The notes: generated by a model not told the origin, from the letters alone. Shown: positions 35,687 to 44,810, counted from the stretch's first letter. The stretch is 64,000 nucleotides of DNA from Marinimicrobium alkaliphilum (GCF_003259155.1 NZ_QGMQ01000001.1:558001-622000); one strand, 5' to 3'. Made by a program: numbers and translations.

Positions 35687-35717
35687 AAAAAAACGGCGCC
35701 CTGAGGGCGCCGTTTTT
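35687..35717. terminator. bidirectional terminator between cassette and MFS gene
   Basis: ACGGCGCC and GGGCGCCGT around CTGA form a GC-rich stem flanked by an A-run on the left (35687-35693) and a T-run on the right (35713-35717). It can therefore terminate transcripts from both strands. It lies 22 nt beyond the MFS stop codon. Confidence 0.88.
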
Positions 35718-35738
35718 CGTTGTAAACAACCGGGGCGG

Positions 35739-37319
35739 TTATTGTGCGCCGGTGTTCTCATCCAACTTTACTGCACGGTAACCACCGCGCTTGCGATCTT
35801 GCAGGAACATGATGGCGAAGAACGCGGCAACAATCAGGGCTACCGGTGCGACCCAGCGGAATGCCATACGGCCGCCGTAGTTGTCAGCAGGGCGCAGCAC
35901 AGCGCCAGCTTCTTCAATCAGCTCACCTTCTTCTGCCAGGCCACTGTCGAGCAGTGAGCGCAGGGCATTACCGGTCAGCTGGCCGTCCAGCTCGTTGTTG
36001 CTGCGGTAGTAGCTCAGAGCGCGCTCGTTGTGTCCGATAACGTTCTCCAGGTCTTCGGGGAGGAAGCCCAGTCTCGCCAGCTCATCGAGATCATCGCCTG
36101 CGGCGCGGGCCTGATCCACATAGGCCGGGAAGCGCTCTTGCACTTGCTCCATTACGCGCACAGTGCGTTGTTCATCCAACGCATCCGGCATGTAACGGTC
36201 GGCAATCACACCCATCTGACCTTGCAGCGTACCGGAGGCGGCCATACCGGCACCGATCATCAGTACGATGCCCACAGAACCGGCTTTCGGGAAGCGCTCG
36301 CTCATCAAGCCCACCATGGTGGGGAAGAAGAAGGCCACACCAAAGGCGAAGACGGTGGCGGCAAACAGCAGTTTGACGATACCGGTCTCAAAGCTGGCGA
36401 ACATGATCAGACCCAGGCCGGTCAATACCGCTGAACAAAACAGCATGCCGGTCGGCGCCAGGCGCTCAACAACCGGGCCGGCAAACAGACGCAGCACAGC
36501 CATCAAACCGGTGATCCAGGCAAATACCAACAGTCCGTGCATGCCGGCGTTTTCCAACACGTCCGGAATCCAACGCATGGGGCCCAGCTCCAGTGACAGT
36601 GTGATCATTTTGATCAAGATCAGCAGCAACACAATGGGGTGGGTCAGGGTATAGCGCAGGATTTCACCCACCGGTACGCCCGCTTCGGCGGTTTCGGTTT
36701 TGGGGAACTTGAGCGGCAGAATCATCGCACCGTAAACAATAATCGGGATGTACATGACCGCAATATGCACAGTCCAGTGACCCAGGTTGAGTGCACCGAT
36801 AGAACCGATCTGGAACATCAACCAGCCGAGCAGGGCACCGACCACCATGCCGCCCGGGAAGAAGGCGTGGAAGTGGTTGAGCTTGACGGTCTTCCGCTCC
36901 GGATAGAGTGCAGCGGTCATCGGGTTACCGGCGGCTTCAATCAGGCCGTTACCGATACCCAGACAGATGGCGCCGAGGAACAGGATCCAAAAGCCTGACG
37001 GTGAACCGGCCGAGAAGTAGGCCAGCAACAACAGCGAGACACCGACCAGGTGGCCGACAAAGGCGCCGGCAGCGGCGACCCGTAGGCCGATTTTTTCCAG
37101 CACCGGTGCTACCGCAATCAGTGACAGGGCCATGCCCCAAAGTACCGCGCCGCCGATAAAGCCGACGTCGGCGTTGGTCAAAATGAACTCGGTTTTCAGT
37201 TGGCCCAGAATCCCGCCCACCAGGGCAAACGAGAAGGCCGTGGGGAACAGTGCAAGGCACACCCCGGCAAACAAACGTGAACGATGGATACCGTTGGCAT
37301 CCAGTTTAGCTGTATTCAT
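35739..37319 (-). CDS. MFS transporter, sugar permease type
   Basis: A 526-aa inner-membrane carrier of the FucP-like MFS group. About 12 TM segments are visible, for example GVCLALFPTAFSFALVGGILG, FWILFLGAICLGIGNGLIEAAGNPMTAALYPERKTVKLNHFHAFFPGG (a typical motif of this group) and VALIVAAFFAIMFL near the end. An unusually long hydrophilic insertion before the last TM (about residues 380-490) is rich in acidic residues. It is the third gene of a - strand operon with a sugar isomerase and an oxidoreductase, so it likely imports their substrate. AGAGGA precedes the ATG. Confidence 0.92.
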   Translation of the reverse strand: MNTAKLDANGIHRSRLFAGVCLALFPTAFSFALVGGILGQLKTEFILTNADVGFIGGAVLWGMALSLIAVAPVLEKIGLRVAAAGAFVGHLVGVSLLLLAYFSAGSPSGFWILFLGAICLGIGNGLIEAAGNPMTAALYPERKTVKLNHFHAFFPGGMVVGALLGWLMFQIGSIGALNLGHWTVHIAVMYIPIIVYGAMILPLKFPKTETAEAGVPVGEILRYTLTHPIVLLLILIKMITLSLELGPMRWIPDVLENAGMHGLLVFAWITGLMAVLRLFAGPVVERLAPTGMLFCSAVLTGLGLIMFASFETGIVKLLFAATVFAFGVAFFFPTMVGLMSERFPKAGSVGIVLMIGAGMAASGTLQGQMGVIADRYMPDALDEQRTVRVMEQVQERFPAYVDQARAAGDDLDELARLGFLPEDLENVIGHNERALSYYRSNNELDGQLTGNALRSLLDSGLAEEGELIEEAGAVLRPADNYGGRMAFRWVAPVALIVAAFFAIMFLQDRKRGGYRAVKLDENTGAQ

Positions 37320-37337
37320 AGCAGGTAATCCTCTGGG

Positions 37338-38498
37338 TTATTGTTTGTTGTTTTTCATGGTTGTCCAGCGTCCGTCGTCGTCTGACGAACGCAGCACGGC
37401 GTCGATAAAGCGCATACCCATCACCCCGGTGTTGATGCCGGGAATCCAGGCCTCAATCGGGTGTTTTTCACCTTTGCGCTTGGCCACCAGCACGTCAGCG
37501 ACGTCAGTATACAGGTTCGCAAACGCTTCCAGATAACCCTCGGGATGACCAAAGGGAATACGGATGCCGCGGGCGGCAATATCACTGTCGATATTGTCGT
37601 CCCGGCGGGTGATGCGCTGATGGTGTCCGGCCAGCGGCGTCAGCCACAGCTCGTTGGGTTTCTCTTGCGCCCATTCGAGCCCGGCCTTATCGCCAAAGAT
37701 CCGAATGCGCAGGCCGTTCTCACAACCCGGGGCCACCTGGCTTGACCAGAGCATGCCCTTGGCACCGCCTTTAAAGCGCAGCATCGCGTGGACGTTATCG
37801 TCCACTGCGCGGCCCTCGACAAACGCGGTCAGATCCGCGCTCACCGCATCCAGCTCCAGCTGCGAGATAAAAGTCGCCAACTGGAAGGCGTGGGTGCCGA
37901 TATCGCCCAGGCAACCGGCTTTACCGGAACGCTTGGGGTCGGTGCGCCAGTCGGCTTGCTTGTTGCCCGGCTCGGACGCCTGAGTCAACCATTCCTGCGG
38001 GTATTCAACCTGCACCAGGCGCACATTGCCCAGCTTGCCTTGCTCCACCAGCTCGCGCGCATAGCGCACCAGCGGGTAGGCGCTGTAGTTGTGGGTCAGG
38101 GCAAAGAAGGCATCACTTTTCGCACAAATCTGTGCCAGTTCTTCCGCTTCCTCGAGCGTGCGGGTGACCGGCTTATCGCAGATCACATTGATGCCCGCCT
38201 CAAGCGCGGCCTTGGCTACCGGGAAGTGCATATGGTTGGGGGTCACAATGGCGACCGCCTCAATGCCGTCTTCGCGCGCCGCCTCGGCTTTGAACATGGC
38301 CTCGTAAGAATCATAGGAGCGGTCGAGGGCAATGTGCAGCTCCTCAGCCGAGGCTTTGGCGACCTCAGGCTTGGAGGAGAGGGCACCGGCCACCAGCTCG
38401 TAGCGGTCATCAATACGCGCGGCAATGCGGTGGACGCCGCCAATAAAGGCGCCCTGGCCGCCGCCGACCATCCCCAGTCGTACGCGTGCGTCTGCCAT
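37338..38498 (-). CDS. Gfo/Idh/MocA-family oxidoreductase
   Basis: A 386-aa NAD(P)-dependent sugar dehydrogenase-like enzyme. The N-terminal Rossmann motif is GMVGGGQGAFIGGVHR, followed by VAIVTPNHMHFPVAKAALEAGINVICDKPVTRTLEEAEEL (the EKP-type motif appears as CDKP). The C-terminal GFO/IDH/MocA domain has AGCLGDIGTHAFQLATFI. It starts at ATG 38498 overlapping the isomerase stop (TAATG), with GGAGG inside the isomerase end. Likely oxidises or reduces a sugar or glycoside taken up by the MFS carrier; the substrate is not known. Confidence 0.93.
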   Translation of the reverse strand: MADARVRLGMVGGGQGAFIGGVHRIAARIDDRYELVAGALSSKPEVAKASAEELHIALDRSYDSYEAMFKAEAAREDGIEAVAIVTPNHMHFPVAKAALEAGINVICDKPVTRTLEEAEELAQICAKSDAFFALTHNYSAYPLVRYARELVEQGKLGNVRLVQVEYPQEWLTQASEPGNKQADWRTDPKRSGKAGCLGDIGTHAFQLATFISQLELDAVSADLTAFVEGRAVDDNVHAMLRFKGGAKGMLWSSQVAPGCENGLRIRIFGDKAGLEWAQEKPNELWLTPLAGHHQRITRRDDNIDSDIAARGIRIPFGHPEGYLEAFANLYTDVADVLVAKRKGEKHPIEAWIPGINTGVMGMRFIDAVLRSSDDDGRWTTMKNNKQ

Positions 38499-39559
38499 TA
38501 CTTGCCTCCCAAGCCGAGAATACGGCGATTGCGCTGGGCATCCGTCTGACCACCGGCAAAGTCGTCAAAGGCTTTCTCGGTCACGCGGATGATGTGCTCG
38601 TTAACAAACTTCACACCTTCCTCGGCACCGGCTTCCGGGTGTTTCAGGCAGCATTCCCACTCGATCACGGCCCAGCCGTCAAAATCGTTGGCGGTCAGGA
38701 TGGAGAAAATGCGTTTAAAGTCGATCTGGCCATCGCCCAGGGAGCGGAAGCGACCGGCGCGCTCGACCCAGCCCTCGTAGCCGCCGTAAACGCCCTGCTC
38801 GGCGGTGGCGTTGAACTCGGCATCTTTGACGTGGAACAACTTGATGCGATCCTTGTACTTCTCCAGGAAGGCAATGTAATCCAGCTGTTGCAGAATCAGG
38901 TGGCTGGGATCGTAGAGGATGTGGCAGCGCGGGTGGTTGTCCACTGCGGCCAGGAAACGCTCAAAGGTGGCGCCGTCGTGCAGGTCTTCACCCGGGTGGA
39001 TCTCGTAGCAGACGTCCACGCCGGCCTTGTCGAAGGCGTCCAGAATCGGCTTCCAGCGGTTGGCCAGCTCTTTAAAGGCTTCTTCTACCAGGCCCGCCGG
39101 GCGCTGGGGCCAAGGATAGACAAAGGGCCATGCCAGGGCGCCAGAGAAGGTGGCGTGAGCGGTCAGGCCCAGGTTTTTACTGGCCTTGGCGGCAAACATC
39201 ATCTGCTCGACCGCCCATTTTTGGCGCGCGTCCGGGTTGTTGTGTACCTCGGGCGGGGCAAAGGCGTCGAACATCTCGTCGTACACCGGGTGCACGGCGA
39301 CCAGCTGGCCCTGCAGGTGGGTACTCAATTCGGTGATTTGCAGGCCGTTTTTGGCCAGAGTGTCTTGTACCTGTTTGCAGTAGTCCAGGTCGTTGGCGGC
39401 GCGCTCCAGATCGAAGATACGCTTGTCCCAGGACGGAATCTGAACCCCTTTGTAACCCAGATCCCCAGCCCATTTGGCAATGTTTTCCAGGGTATTGAAC
39501 GGTGCTTCGTCACCGCAGAACTGCGCTAGAAAGAGTGCGGGCCCTTTGATTGTCTTCAT
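38498..39559 (-). CDS. sugar phosphate isomerase/epimerase (xylose isomerase-like TIM barrel)
   Basis: A 353-aa AP-endonuclease-2/xylose-isomerase-like barrel enzyme. Motifs include WAGDLGYKGVQIPSWD, GLTAHATFSGALAW, VCYEIHPGEDLHDGATFERFL (metal Glu), CHILYDPSHLILQQLDYIAFLEKY (Asp/His), KLFHVKDAEF and WAVIEWECCLKHPEAGAEEGVKF. First gene of the three-gene - strand operon; GGGAG sits 6 nt before its ATG. Related pairs with Gfo/Idh/MocA enzymes degrade 3-keto sugars or rare sugars, so a role in glycoside catabolism is plausible. Confidence 0.92.
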   Translation of the reverse strand: MKTIKGPALFLAQFCGDEAPFNTLENIAKWAGDLGYKGVQIPSWDKRIFDLERAANDLDYCKQVQDTLAKNGLQITELSTHLQGQLVAVHPVYDEMFDAFAPPEVHNNPDARQKWAVEQMMFAAKASKNLGLTAHATFSGALAWPFVYPWPQRPAGLVEEAFKELANRWKPILDAFDKAGVDVCYEIHPGEDLHDGATFERFLAAVDNHPRCHILYDPSHLILQQLDYIAFLEKYKDRIKLFHVKDAEFNATAEQGVYGGYEGWVERAGRFRSLGDGQIDFKRIFSILTANDFDGWAVIEWECCLKHPEAGAEEGVKFVNEHIIRVTEKAFDDFAGGQTDAQRNRRILGLGGK

Positions 39560-39922
39560 TAGTCGCTCCCAATTAATCGGTCAGGGGAATCCGGGAAGTC
39601 AGCGCTGTCTTTTCGTGTGGGTAAAAAGCCAGCTTTCCGGTATTCCCAACTTATTAGTGATGCAGAACTTCTTTATGGTGGTGCTTATTTTTGGCTGCCT
39701 ACTGCAGGTCTCCTGATCCGGTTCTGATTATAAAGATAAATATTATTTATTCTACCCCCGAGATCACCGGGCAAAACAGTGTCAACACTAAGCCGACCGG
39801 CGGTTCAAGTAAACCCCATGCCCCCCTCAAAAAGTGTTAAGAACCGTTGGCGCACAAGCCCGCCCCCAAAGTGACACTCCCGCGTTATACTACCGCCTCG
39901 CTTATCAACGGAAGGATGATTT
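39560..39922. other. divergent intergenic region between sugar operon and nfeD
   Basis: A 363-bp region without gene or palindromic repeat. It is AT-rich around 39716-39760 (AAAGATAAATATTATTTATTC), which probably holds the promoter of the - strand sugar operon. On the + strand, TATACT (39886-39891) is a reasonable -10 for nfeD without a clear -35. Confidence 0.5.
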
Positions 39923-40384
39923 ATGCCGGATTATGCATTGTGGATACTGATTGGCTTGGTGCTGTTGATCTCCGAGCTGTTTGCCCCGGGGCTGATCGCC
40001 ATCTTCTTCGGCATCGGCGCGCTGATCGTGGGCCTCCTGGTGGCCGTCGGTGTACTGGACTCCCTGGCGTCGCAGCTGGTGGTGTTTTCCCTGCTGAGCC
40101 TTGCCGCGCTCTTCGGCCTGCGCCGCCAGTGCAAGCGCTGGATGCATGGCGGAGTATTTGGCCGTTCCAGTAAGAACCTGGACGACACCGGCTTTGTGGG
40201 CACCCGGGTCAAGGTGCTGTCGGACTTTGTTCAGGGGACGGGCACCGTCCAACTGCACGGCGCCAAGTGGGACGCCGAGTCCGACGAGCCGCTCAAGGCC
40301 GGCGATGCGGCCTGGGTACTGCGCAACAAGGGCATCCAGCTCACCGTCAGCGGCCAGGCGCCTCAAAACAACGAACCACAGTAA
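39923..40384 (+). CDS. NfeD-family membrane protein
   Basis: A 153-aa short NfeD protein. Hydrophobic segments cover about residues 5-70 (LWILIGLVLLISELFAPGLIAIFFGIGALIVG and VVFSLLSLAALFGL). A soluble OB-fold NfeD domain covers about 85-145 (GTRVKVLSDFVQGTGTVQLHGAKWDAES). NfeD proteins pair with SPFH/stomatin proteins in membrane microdomains; the partner gene is 34 nt downstream. ACGGAAGGATGATTT precedes the ATG. Confidence 0.94.
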   Translation: MPDYALWILIGLVLLISELFAPGLIAIFFGIGALIVGLLVAVGVLDSLASQLVVFSLLSLAALFGLRRQCKRWMHGGVFGRSSKNLDDTGFVGTRVKVLSDFVQGTGTVQLHGAKWDAESDEPLKAGDAAWVLRNKGIQLTVSGQAPQNNEPQ

Positions 40385-40418
40385 CACCCTTAATAAACTG
40401 AACTTTTGGAGCTAATGC

Positions 40419-41345
40419 ATGGAAATTGCAACAATTATTGCTTTTGTCTTTCTTTTTCTGGTCGTCCTCACCCTCGTCAAGACCATCCAGATCGTGCCCC
40501 AGCGCTCGGCCTTTGTGGTGGAGCGGTTGGGTAAGTACGCCAAGACCCTGGAAGCGGGCTTTCACATCCTGATCCCGTTCGTGGACAAAATCACCTACCG
40601 CCACACCCTGAAAGAAGAAGCCATCGACGTGCCACGTCAGGCCTGTGTCACCAAAGACAACATTCAGGTGGTGGTCAACGGCATCATCTATCTGCAAGTG
40701 GTTGACCCCAAAGCGGCCAGCTACGGCATCAACGACTACCGCTACGCCGGTATGCAGCTGGCCCAGACCACCCTGCGTTCGGTGGTGGGTAAGATCGACC
40801 TGGACAAGACCTTTGAAGAGCGCGAGACCATAAACGAACAGGTCGTGCTGGCGCTGGACGAAGCGGCCAAGCCCTGGGGCGTGAAAGTGCTGCGTTACGA
40901 GATCGCCGACATCGAGCTGCCCGCCACCATCCTGGACGCGCTCGAGAAGCAGATGCGCGCCGAGCGTGAGCGTCGCGCCGTGGTTGCTCAGTCTGAGGGT
41001 GAGCGTCAGTCCAAAATCAACGTGTCAGAAGGCCAGAAGCAGGAAACCATCAACCTGTCCGAAGCCGAGAAGCAGCGCCAGATCAACGAAGCGGAAGGTA
41101 AAGCCCGCGAGATCCAGCTGATCGCCGAAGCCACCGCCGACGGTATCCGTCGCGTTGCCGAAGCCATTAACAACGAGGGTGGTCAGGAAGCCGTGTCCCT
41201 GCGCGTCGCCGAGCAGTACGTGCGCGAGTTCGGCAAGCTGGCGAAAGAGACCAACACCATGATTCTGCCCGCCGAGTTGTCCAACATCGGCGGCGCCGTA
41301 GCGGCGTTGACCAAAACCTTCGACGTCGCCAAGATGTCCAAGTAG
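40419..41345 (+). CDS. SPFH/stomatin-like (QmcA/paraslipin) protein
   Basis: A 308-aa protein with an N-terminal membrane anchor (residues 3-22), an SPFH/Band 7 domain (about 25-190; VPQRSAFVVERLGKYAKTLEAGFHILIPFVDKI) and an Ala/Glu-rich coiled-coil (about 180-250; SEGERQSKINVSEGQKQ). Such proteins oligomerise in the inner membrane and organise membrane proteins or proteases. Pairs with NfeD upstream. Its TAG stop (41343-41345) lies inside the first bases of a palindromic repeat (GTAGGTCGG from 41342). Confidence 0.95.
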   Translation: MEIATIIAFVFLFLVVLTLVKTIQIVPQRSAFVVERLGKYAKTLEAGFHILIPFVDKITYRHTLKEEAIDVPRQACVTKDNIQVVVNGIIYLQVVDPKAASYGINDYRYAGMQLAQTTLRSVVGKIDLDKTFEERETINEQVVLALDEAAKPWGVKVLRYEIADIELPATILDALEKQMRAERERRAVVAQSEGERQSKINVSEGQKQETINLSEAEKQRQINEAEGKAREIQLIAEATADGIRRVAEAINNEGGQEAVSLRVAEQYVREFGKLAKETNTMILPAELSNIGGAVAALTKTFDVAKMSK

Positions 41346-41563
41346 GTCGGATTAGGCGAAGCCGTAATCCGACAAAGCCGCACCCATGTGCAGTGCCTCA
41401 TCGTCGGATTACGCCCTGCGGGCTAATCCGACCTACTGGATACAACGTGCCAATGTAAGAGTAGGTCGGATTAGGGAAGCCGTAATCCGACAAAGCGGCA
41501 CCCAACCCGGCCCAGCGTGCCAATGTTCGAGTAGGTCGGATTAGGCGAAGCCGTAATCCGACA
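41342..41563 (+). repeat. REP/MITE-like palindromic cluster 10 overlapping a stop codon
   Basis: Copies lie at 41342-41374, 41402-41436 (opposite orientation), 41461-41492 and 41531-41563. The first copy supplies the TAG stop of the SPFH gene. The C/A-rich tail 41565-41610 leads into the tRNA promoter. No gene lies in the 310-bp gap. Confidence 0.93.
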
Positions 41564-41609
41564 CCTGAGGCACCCAATTCTTTTCTGAACATCCAACCAC
41601 AAAAAACAC

Positions 41610-41638
41610 TTGAGCAATCCCAAAGACCTTGGTAAAGT
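41610..41638 (+). promoter_or_regulatory. promoter of tRNA-Val
   Basis: TTGAGC (41610-41615), a 17-nt spacer and TAAAGT (41633-41638) lie 17 nt before the mature tRNA 5' end, at the expected distance. Confidence 0.55.
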
Positions 41639-41655
41639 GCGCGCCACATCGGGAC

Positions 41656-41732
<77 letters not shown>

Positions 41733-41969
41733 TTCCCCGATGCCTGTTATCCCAGAAAACCCCAAAACCTGCTCACCTAAAGATCGTTCAGTGCTTGATG
41801 GCATATTTCTTGTATCAATTTGTCATAAGTTTGTTAAAACCCATCAAAAGCTTGTTAAATCGGTGCACAATGAGCACAACCTTGCTTTATACTGGCGCAC
41901 ATTGAACGGTACATCAGCCAGGGCGGACGGAATCATCGCCTGTTGCTGACCCCAAGGAGACACCCGGTA

Positions 41970-43898
41970 ATGCTGGAAGCCCTCTTCGAGTCGTCGAGAA
42001 CCACCAAGCGCGTTATCTCGATCGTTTACGACACGGCCGCTATTGCTCTAGCGTTCTACGCTGCCATGACCCTGCGGCTGGGCACCGTCGCCATTCCCTT
42101 TACCACCAAAGAAGCCACCACCTTACTGATCACCCTCACGGTGACCCTGCTGCTGTTTATTCGCATGGGTATGTACCGGGCGATCCTGCGCTACATGGGC
42201 ACCCGCGCCATGCTCACCATTGTGGGCTGCATTTGCGTCTCGGGCCTGGTGCTCGCCTTCGCCGCCTTTCTGACCTACGCCTTTATTCCCCGCTCAGTGC
42301 CCTTTATCTATGTTGCCCTGGCGCTGATCATTATGGGCGGGCCGCGTCTGCTGGTGCGCAACATCATTCTGATGCTCAACCGGCGCACCGGGGGCAACAA
42401 GCAGCCCGTGGTGGTCTACGGGGCAGGGTACACCGCCCACCAGCTCACCCAGGCGCTGCAGAACTCCCCCTTTAAAGTGGTCGCGTTTGTGGATGACAAC
42501 CCGACCCTGCACGGTACCGTCCTCGCCAACATCAAGGTCCACCCGCCCTACATGATTGAGCCGCTGCTGCGCGCCCACAACAGCAACCGGGTGCTGCTGG
42601 CCCTGGGTGGCAGTCCCAACTCGGCGCGGGCGCGGGTGATCAAGCGCCTGGAGCCGCTGCAAGTGGAAGTGATGACCGTGCCCGCCATTCCGGACATCGT
42701 CAGTGGCAAGGCGCGTATCGAACACATCCGCGACGTCGACATCGAAGACCTGCTCGGGCGCGACCCGGTGCGGGCCAACCCGACCCTTCTGAACGCCTGT
42801 ATTACCGGCAAGGTGGTGATGGTGACCGGAGCCGGGGGCTCAATCGGCTCTGAGCTCTGCCGTCAGATCCTGCGTCAGGAGCCCAAGTGCCTGATTTTGT
42901 TCGAGTTGAACGAATCCCGCCTGTACGAACTCGACCAGGAGCTGCGCGACGAAATCGCTGCCATGCCCGATGTCGAGATCAAGCTGGTGCCTCTGATTGG
43001 CTCGGTACAAAAAGAAAATCGCCTGGAAACCATCATGCGCACCTTTGGCGTGCAGACGGTCTACCACGCCGCCGCCTATAAACACGTGCCGCTGGTCGAG
43101 CATAACGTGGTCGAAGGCGTGCGCAACAACGTCTACGGTACCTGGTATTGCGCCGAGGCCGCCATTCGCGCCGAGGTCGAATCCTTTGTGCTGATCTCTA
43201 CCGACAAGGCCGTGCGCCCCACCAACGTCATGGGCGCCTCCAAGCGTATGGCCGAGCTGGTGCTTCAGGGCCTTGCCCAGCGCCAGCGCGCCACGCGCTT
43301 CAGTATGGTACGTTTTGGCAATGTGTTGGGCTCGTCCGGGTCGGTGGTGCCGCTGTTTCGTCAGCAAATCAAAAACGGCGGCCCGGTCACGGTTACGCAC
43401 CCGGAAATCATCCGCTACTTTATGACCATTCCCGAGGCGGCCGAGCTGGTCATTCAGGCCGGCGCCATGAGTCAGGGCGGGGACGTGTTCGTACTGGATA
43501 TGGGCGAGCCAGTCAAAATCGTCGACCTGGCCCGGCGCATGATCCACCTCTCGGGCCTGGAAGTGAAAGACGACGTTCACACCAACGGCGATATCGCTAT
43601 CGAGTACACGGGCCTGCGCCCGGGTGAAAAACTCTACGAAGAGCTGCTCATTGGAGACAATGTCACCGGCACCGACCACCTGCGCATCATGCGCGCGGAA
43701 GAGCAGAGCATGAGCTGGGAGTCCACCAAGGCCCTGCTCGACGAGCTGGACAAAGCCTGCCATACCTACAAATGCGACCAGGTGCGCGAACTGCTGATGA
43801 ACGCCCCCACCGGGTACAACACCCACGAGGAACTGGGCGACGCCGTTTGGCTCCAGCGCCAGTCCAACACCAACAGCAAGTTGCGCCTGATCAGCTGA
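41970..43898 (+). CDS. CapD/WbpM-type nucleoside-diphosphate-sugar 4,6-dehydratase
   Basis: A 642-aa membrane enzyme. Four N-terminal TM helices span about residues 10-130, followed by a CoA-binding-like Rossmann segment (VVYGAGYTAHQLTQAL, about 145-160). A C-terminal SDR domain begins VVMVTGAGGSIGSELCRQIL (about 285) and carries VYHAAAYKHVPLVEHN and STDKAVRPTNVMGASKRMAELV, with the Met-Lys version of the active site. It makes a UDP-4-keto-6-deoxy hexose (typically from UDP-GlcNAc) for O-antigen or exopolysaccharide. I start at ATG 41970 with AAGGAGA 9 nt upstream, not the earlier in-frame TTG at 41943. A TATACT -10 candidate lies at 41888. Confidence 0.95.
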   Translation: MLEALFESSRTTKRVISIVYDTAAIALAFYAAMTLRLGTVAIPFTTKEATTLLITLTVTLLLFIRMGMYRAILRYMGTRAMLTIVGCICVSGLVLAFAAFLTYAFIPRSVPFIYVALALIIMGGPRLLVRNIILMLNRRTGGNKQPVVVYGAGYTAHQLTQALQNSPFKVVAFVDDNPTLHGTVLANIKVHPPYMIEPLLRAHNSNRVLLALGGSPNSARARVIKRLEPLQVEVMTVPAIPDIVSGKARIEHIRDVDIEDLLGRDPVRANPTLLNACITGKVVMVTGAGGSIGSELCRQILRQEPKCLILFELNESRLYELDQELRDEIAAMPDVEIKLVPLIGSVQKENRLETIMRTFGVQTVYHAAAYKHVPLVEHNVVEGVRNNVYGTWYCAEAAIRAEVESFVLISTDKAVRPTNVMGASKRMAELVLQGLAQRQRATRFSMVRFGNVLGSSGSVVPLFRQQIKNGGPVTVTHPEIIRYFMTIPEAAELVIQAGAMSQGGDVFVLDMGEPVKIVDLARRMIHLSGLEVKDDVHTNGDIAIEYTGLRPGEKLYEELLIGDNVTGTDHLRIMRAEEQSMSWESTKALLDELDKACHTYKCDQVRELLMNAPTGYNTHEELGDAVWLQRQSNTNSKLRLIS

Positions 43899-43911
43899 GC
43901 CAGCGCCTGCC

Positions 43912-43940
43912 TTGAACCCCCAGTACAAAGCCCGTATGAT
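43912..43940 (+). promoter_or_regulatory. sigma70 promoter of the EPS regulator-rfaH-cysQ operon
   Basis: TTGAAC (43912-43917), a 17-nt spacer and TATGAT (43935-43940) begin 14 nt after the CapD stop codon. Good match and spacing. Confidence 0.75.
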
Positions 43941-43961
43941 TGTGTTCAATCAATGAACACA
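43941..43961. promoter_or_regulatory. perfect inverted repeat, probable operator of the MarR-type regulator
   Basis: TGTGTTCA (43941-43948) and TGAACACA (43954-43961) form a perfect 8-bp dyad with a 5-nt spacer. It lies immediately downstream of the -10, over the expected transcription start, where a bound winged-helix dimer would block transcription. Autoregulation by the gene that follows is the simplest reading. Confidence 0.65.
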
Positions 43962-43974
43962 TGTGCGGGCTACC

Positions 43975-44319
43975 ATGCTTACGGACGAATGCCGCTACAA
44001 AGTCCTTAAACTTCTGGACGAAGACCCTCGCTTAAGCCAACGCGAGCTGGCCCGGAAAATGGGAATCAGCGTCGGCAAGGTCAACTACTGCCTTAAAGCC
44101 CTGGCACAAAAGGGCATCATCAAGGCCAGCAACTTCAAAAACAGCGCCAACAAGCAAGCCTACGCCTATCTGCTGACGCCCAAGGGCATCGAGGACAAAG
44201 CGCGCGTTACCGCCCGGTTTCTCAAAGTGAAACTGGCCGAGCATGCCGCCTTACAACAGGAAATTGAACAGCTGCGGCGCGAGGTGCACACCTGCGCCGC
44301 CGAGGAGGTAGAGCCTTGA
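43975..44319 (+). CDS. MarR-family EPS-associated transcriptional regulator
   Basis: A 114-aa winged-helix protein: MLTDECRYKVLKLLDEDPRLSQRELARKMGISVGKVNYCLKALAQKGIIK is the DNA-binding domain (about residues 1-55). A wing and a C-terminal helix with coiled-coil character follow (AALQQEIEQLRREV). It matches the small 'EPS-associated MarR' group found in exopolysaccharide loci. Start at ATG 43975 is chosen over GTG 43963, because the latter would be almost at the transcript 5' end; neither has a strong ribosome site. Its TGA overlaps the rfaH TTG start. The perfect palindrome over its own promoter suggests autoregulation. Confidence 0.9.
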   Translation: MLTDECRYKVLKLLDEDPRLSQRELARKMGISVGKVNYCLKALAQKGIIKASNFKNSANKQAYAYLLTPKGIEDKARVTARFLKVKLAEHAALQQEIEQLRREVHTCAAEEVEP

Positions 44320-44810
44320 GCGCCTGGTATCTGGTGCAATGCAAGCCGCGCGAAGCCGAGCGTGCCCAGGAGCACCTGCAAAATCAGAACTTCGACTGTT
44401 TCCTGCCCATGCACCCGATGATGCGCAAGCGCAGCGGTAAATTTTGCCGGGTGGTGGAGCCGCTGTTCCCTTACTATCTGTTTATCAACCTCGATGAATT
44501 CAGCAACTGGCGAGTGATTCGCTCCACCCGGGGTGTCGCGCGCGTGGTCAGCTTTAATGGCCAGCCGCAGATCGTCTCTGATGAAATCATCGAAGGCTTA
44601 AAACGGCAGTGCGCCCAACTCGATGGCAGCGCGCCCGAACCGATCTTTACCAGCGGCGAGCGCGTAATGATCACCGAAGGCTGCTTCAAGGACCTTGAAG
44701 CCATCGTACAAACTGCGCGCGGTGACGAGCGTGTGGTGTTGCTGCTTAACCTGTTAAACCGCACCCAGCCGATCACACTGCCGGTGCATGCCATCAGTAA
44801 AATGCGATGA
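44316..44810 (+). CDS. rfaH: RfaH transcription antiterminator (NusG paralogue)
   Basis: A 164-aa NusG-family protein of the operon-specific RfaH type. The N-terminal NGN domain carries WYLVQCKPREAERAQEHLQNQNFDCFLP and PLFPYYLFINL. A KOW-containing C-terminal domain is at about 110-164 (IFTSGERVMITEGCFKDLEAIV). RfaH binds RNA polymerase paused at ops sites and allows readthrough of long polysaccharide operons. TTG start (44316) has an excellent GAGGAGGT 6 nt upstream and overlaps the regulator stop; its own stop overlaps cysQ (ATGA). Two perfect ops elements lie downstream in this window (47368 and 56367). Confidence 0.95.
   Translation: MSAWYLVQCKPREAERAQEHLQNQNFDCFLPMHPMMRKRSGKFCRVVEPLFPYYLFINLDEFSNWRVIRSTRGVARVVSFNGQPQIVSDEIIEGLKRQCAQLDGSAPEPIFTSGERVMITEGCFKDLEAIVQTARGDERVVLLLNLLNRTQPITLPVHAISKMR

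Noticed and set aside
41733-41969. Additional tRNA or small RNA after tRNA-Val
   Set aside because: No second cloverleaf is visible; only AT-rich sequence with a -10-like TATACT before the dehydratase gene.
42233-43627. Overlapping alternative-frame open frames inside the CapD-type gene
   Set aside because: Typical GC-rich shadow frames without ribosome sites or recognisable motifs.
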